Positions 63,995 to 64,000 of a DNA stretch of 64,000 nucleotides are shown piece by piece. Position 1 is the first letter of the stretch. Every line of letters begins with the position of its first letter. Below the pieces are notes generated by a model, which ran no database searches, was not told the DNA's origin, and worked only from the letters and a program-made list of their open reading frames with translations. The stretch covers positions 620,001 to 684,000 of the forward strand of contig NZ_VFPS01000001.1 in assembly GCF_006716815.1 (NCBI RefSeq), given 5' to 3'. Source of the stretch: Microbacterium lacticum. Its GTDB lineage: Bacteria; Actinomycetota; Actinomycetes; Actinomycetales; Microbacteriaceae. The translations under genes were made by a program, and so were the position numbers.

Positions 63995-64000
63995 CGTACC
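63991..64000 (+). CDS. Start of next pyr gene (pyrC by position)
   Basis: Only ATG ACG TAC is inside the window. It overlaps the pyrB stop, and GAGGAGG lies about 10 bases upstream. Dihydroorotase normally follows pyrB in this order; the identity is inferred from that alone. Confidence 0.45.

Noticed and set aside
1..64000. CRISPR array, rRNA operon or replication origin
   Set aside because: No regularly spaced repeats, rRNA sequence or DnaA-box cluster was seen.

Overview
The window is high-GC actinobacterial chromosome, most likely Microbacterium or a close Microbacteriaceae relative. The evidence is the GC-rich codon use, the conserved gene orders (ruvCAB-yajC-secDF-relA, alaS-ruvX-mltG-aroECKB, efp-nusB, pyrRB), DUF222/HNH genes, and many genes whose -10 box lies only 6-7 bases before the start codon, as in leaderless transcripts.

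Layout. (1) 1-7.5 kb is a pile of insertion sequences (IS5, IS3 with an IS30 inside it, a second IS3, IS110, two IS481-family elements), all lying inside one tyrosine-integrase gene. The integrase N-terminus is at 7.2-7.3 kb and its continuation at 1-99. Just beyond it is the 3' end of a tRNA and its terminator, so this looks like the right end of an integrated element that extends to the left of the window. (2) 7.5-9.4 kb holds a small membrane protein, an ACT-domain regulator and two decayed gene fragments (alkD-like, arsB-like). (3) 9.3-48 kb is well-ordered core genome: thrS; vitamin B6 synthesis and its regulator (pdxY, MocR/PdxR, pdxST); yebC and ruvCAB; the Sec accessory genes yajC-secDF; relA; DUF349 and rarA; an unusual Nudix-TPR-Nudix fusion; rpsD; alaS-ruvX-mltG; the shikimate genes aroE-C-K-B and aroQ; a DUF222/HNH gene; a TetR regulator with a 3-hydroxyacyl-CoA dehydrogenase; efp-nusB. 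(4) 48-61 kb is accessory: an SNF2 helicase, an MBL-Rieske protein, remnants of a large serine recombinase and of an IS3, then a broken DUF222/HNH gene that contains a foreign cassette, then the third IS481 element. (5) 60.5-64 kb returns to a DUF4282 protein, an amidohydrolase, and pyrR-pyrB running off the window.

The most interesting locus is 54.4-59.2 kb on the minus strand. It reads as a daptide-type RiPP cluster: two small precursor peptides (51 and 53 aa) that share an ELEALEAPG leader segment, have a hydrophobic Gly/Ala/Val core and end in Thr; an iron-alcohol-dehydrogenase-like oxidative enzyme; a class III aminotransferase; and remains of an ABC exporter. The 3.5-kb cassette sits between two perfect 56-bp direct repeats inside a DUF222/HNH gene. 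The aminotransferase is fused in frame to the DUF222 N-terminal half, and the exporter ATPase stub reads in frame into the HNH C-terminal half. Methyltransferase, recognition-domain and protease genes expected of daptide clusters are not seen, so this is either a decaying or a reduced cluster.

Two nearly identical 1,064-bp IS481 copies lie in inverted orientation about 53 kb apart. All three IS481 elements sit at NCTAGN targets, and in each the transposase stop codon is supplied by the target itself.
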